A DNA stretch of 64,000 nt from Ascoidea asiatica (Eukaryota; Ascomycota; Saccharomycetes; Ascoideales; Ascoideaceae). Below the pieces are notes generated by a model that was given only the letters and a program-made list of their open reading frames with translations, searched no databases and was not told the DNA's origin. The stretch lies in NCBI GenBank assembly GCA_001600695.1, contig BCKQ01000003.1, positions 1,277,934-1,341,933 on the forward strand. Reading direction: 5' to 3'. Below are positions 62,110 to 64,000 of this stretch, one piece after another. The translations under genes were made by a program, and so were the position numbers. Each line of letters begins with the position of its first letter. The first letter of the stretch is position 1.

Positions 62110-63426
62110 ATGACAATAATAAAAGTATTTGCAAGATCAGTTTATGATTCTAGAGGAAATCCAACAGTTGAAGTTGATTTAACTACAGATAAAGGATCAT
62201 TTAGATCAATTGTACCATCTGGAGCATCAACAGGAATTCATGAAGCTTTAGAATTAAGAGATGGAGATAAATCAAAATGGTTAGGTAAAGGAGTTTTAAA
62301 AGCAGTTTCAAATGTAAATAAAATTATTGGACCGGAAATTTTAAAAAATAATAAAATTTTAGATGTTAAAGATCAATTAAATTTTGATAAATTTTTAATT
62401 AACTTAGATGGTACATTAAATAAATCAAAATTAGGTGCAAATGCAATTTTAGGTATTTCATTAGCTGTTGCAAAAGCTGGAGCAAGTGAAAAAAATATTC
62501 CATTATATCAACATATTTCAGAATTATCAAATACTAAAAAACCATATATTTTACCAGTACCATTTCAAAATGTATTAAATGGAGGATCTCATGCAGGTGG
62601 AGCATTAGCATTTCAAGAATTTATGATTGTACCAACTGGAGCAAAAACATTTTCAGAAGCCATGAGAATGGGATCTGAAGTTTATCATATATTAAAAAGT
62701 TTAACAAAATTAAAATATGGACAAAGTGCAGGAAATGTTGGAGATGAAGGTGGAGTTGCACCAGATATTCAAACTCCAAAAGAAGCATTAGATTTAATTA
62801 TTGAATCAATTAAAAAAGCAGGATATTTAGGTAAAATTTCAATTGCTTTAGATGTTGCATCTTCTGAATTTTTTAAAAATGGTAAATATGATTTAGATTT
62901 TAAAAATCCAAATTCAAATCCAAGTAAATGGTTAACAGGTGAAGAATTATCTGATTTATATTTAAGTTTAATTAAAGAATATCCTATTGTTTCAATTGAA
63001 GATCCATTTGCAGAAGATGATTGGGAATCTTGGTCACATTTTTTCAATAATGTTGATATACAAATTGTTGGTGATGATTTAACTGTAACAAATCCAAAAA
63101 GAATAAAAATTGCAATTGAGAAAAAAACTGCAAATGCTTTACTTTTAAAAGTTAATCAAATTGGTACATTATCAGAATCAATTCAAGCATCTAAAGATTC
63201 ATATGATGCAGGATGGGGAGTTATGGTATCTCATAGATCTGGAGAAACTGAAGATACATTTATTGCAGATTTATCAGTTGGTTTAAGATCTGGACAAATT
63301 AAAACTGGAGCCCCAGCAAGATCAGAAAGATTAGCTAAATTAAATCAATTATTAAGAATTGAAGAAGAATTAGGTGATAAAGCTATTTATGCTGGAGAAG
63401 CATTTCATAAATCAGTGAACATCTAA
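62110..63426 (+). CDS. ENO1: Enolase (2-phosphoglycerate dehydratase)
   Basis: The 438-residue product converts 2-phosphoglycerate to phosphoenolpyruvate in glycolysis. The N-terminal block [15 protein letters not shown] is present, as are the substrate loop [21 protein letters not shown] and [11 protein letters not shown]. The metal ligands lie in [21 protein letters not shown] and GDDLTVTNP. The catalytic Lys lies in [10 protein letters not shown], and [15 protein letters not shown] is the enolase signature. Length equals the family norm. The start is taken at the ATG at 62110, because the upstream extension begins with TTG. The gene has no CTG codon. It is less A/T-biased than its neighbours, as expected for a highly expressed gene. 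The symbol is generic, as paralogy is not known. Confidence 0.97.
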   Translation: MTIIKVFARSVYDSRGNPTVEVDLTTDKGSFRSIVPSGASTGIHEALELRDGDKSKWLGKGVLKAVSNVNKIIGPEILKNNKILDVKDQLNFDKFLINLDGTLNKSKLGANAILGISLAVAKAGASEKNIPLYQHISELSNTKKPYILPVPFQNVLNGGSHAGGALAFQEFMIVPTGAKTFSEAMRMGSEVYHILKSLTKLKYGQSAGNVGDEGGVAPDIQTPKEALDLIIESIKKAGYLGKISIALDVASSEFFKNGKYDLDFKNPNSNPSKWLTGEELSDLYLSLIKEYPIVSIEDPFAEDDWESWSHFFNNVDIQIVGDDLTVTNPKRIKIAIEKKTANALLLKVNQIGTLSESIQASKDSYDAGWGVMVSHRSGETEDTFIADLSVGLRSGQIKTGAPARSERLAKLNQLLRIEEELGDKAIYAGEAFHKSVNI

Positions 63427-63774
63427 TAATAATAATAAAATAGTAAAAGTTATAAAGTAATAAAGTAATAAAGTAATAAACGTTTAAATATTTCAGACGC
63501 GTAACAAATCAAAATAGAAATTTTTTATTTTCGACGCCAGAACTGCGGGTGCCGTTGCTCCGCCTCTGGACGCGTTTTTCAGGGAAACTTGGCGATGGCG
63601 TTGCTGGAGCTGGGGGAAAAGAAAAGAAGAGAAGAATGGAAAAGTGCAGAGGTGGAATAAATAAACAAAGAAGAGAAGATAGAAGAAAGGATAGAAAATA
63701 GAGAAGAAAGAATAAAGAAGAAGAGCAACAATTGTTTATAAGTAATTGATATTCCTGTTCTTTCAATTGCCCCA
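63427..63774. promoter_or_regulatory. 3' region of enolase and upstream region of the right-edge gene
   Basis: 348 bases. (TAA)n and AGTAAT repeats follow the enolase stop. A GC-richer patch has ACGCGT at 63497-63502 and 63570-63575. A purine-rich GAAGA run (63,610-63,725) precedes the next ATG. Confidence 0.4.
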
Positions 63775-64000
63775 ATGACTGAAACTGTGGTAGATCATGC
63801 AGATGCTCATGAAACTTTCGCCAGCAGAAAGAATGACGAATTAATAACAAGTCTGAATATTAAACTTTTTCCAAATTCTTCACAATCTCCTCAGGAATTA
63901 AAACATAATTCACAAAAATTACTTGAAGAAATATCACAAGAGGATTCTGAAGAAGAATCAAAAGTGTCTAAGGAATCAAAAGAATCTAAAGAATTGAAAG
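63775..64000 (+). CDS. 5' end of an unidentified acidic Ser/Glu/Lys-rich protein (runs off the right edge)
   Basis: The ATG at 63775 opens a frame with no stop to the window edge, at least 75 residues. The frame is closed by a TAA at 63739-63741 upstream, so this is the first ATG. The visible part has a polar start without a signal peptide. From about residue 45 it is rich in Gln, Ser, Glu and Lys, ending in SKESKESKE-type repeats. The product is not recognised. Two ACGCGT sites lie 200-278 bases upstream. Confidence 0.6.
   Translation, partial: MTETVVDHADAHETFASRKNDELITSLNIKLFPNSSQSPQELKHNSQKLLEEISQEDSEEESKVSKESKESKELK

Noticed and set aside
1-64000. CRISPR arrays, rRNA, tRNA, centromere or telomere repeats
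   Set aside because: The tandem repeats seen have no spacers. No rRNA segment or tRNA cloverleaf was recognised by reading, and no telomere-type array or centromere signature stood out.

Overview
This window is nuclear DNA of a budding yeast (Saccharomycotina). Supporting signs are intronless genes, very A/T-rich codon use, long Asn-coding tracts, and clear yeast orthologues (POL12, PAN2, MRPL15, CBC2, PRE3, UGP1, SAC1, enolase, two EXG1-type glucanases). It also has a nuclear gene for the 24 kDa subunit of respiratory complex I. Saccharomycetaceae lack complex I, so the host lies outside that family. CTG codons are almost absent: none in the enolase, UGP1 or complex I genes when their CTG triplets were checked by hand. 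The window therefore cannot say whether CUG is reassigned, and the species is left open.

Layout. 1-479 is the 5' end of an unidentified gene running off the left edge, followed by 3.6 kb without a recognisable gene. 4.1-18.6 kb is rich in cell-surface genes: a secreted CBM1 (cellulose-binding type) protein, two small basic-repeat proteins with signal peptide and GPI-like tail, and two exo-1,3-beta-glucanases on either side of a frameshifted F-box-like/LRR gene. POL12 and an unknown two-membrane-span protein lie among them. 19.6-43.1 kb is a housekeeping block: PAN2, an RMD9-like PPR protein, MRPL15, CBC2, an unknown probable mitochondrial protein, PRE3, a ketopantoate reductase, UGP1 and an unknown low-complexity protein.

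43.1-54.1 kb holds 4 kb of gene-free DNA and then a dead Ty3/gypsy LTR retrotransposon (47,168-54,078). Both LTRs, a tRNA primer site and a 4-bp target duplication can be read. The coding part has several stops and frameshifts, and the catalytic palm of reverse transcriptase is missing. An intact solo ORF with a Gag-like look follows (54.7-55.8 kb). The right part carries the complex I 24 kDa gene, SAC1, enolase, and the start of an unidentified acidic protein at the right edge.

Genes are spaced with promoters that often have higher GC than the coding DNA. Visible promoter signals include two ACGCGT (MCB) sites upstream of POL12, CCAAT boxes upstream of the complex I and MRPL15 genes, Reb1-like TTACCCG sites, and a recurring AAGCGCYGAG word. 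No tRNA, rRNA, CRISPR array or intron was recognised. The strongest oddities are the CBM1 protein, the paired basic GPI-like proteins, the split LRR gene, the palm-deleted retroelement and the Gag-like ORF beside it. No clear multi-gene novel system was found.
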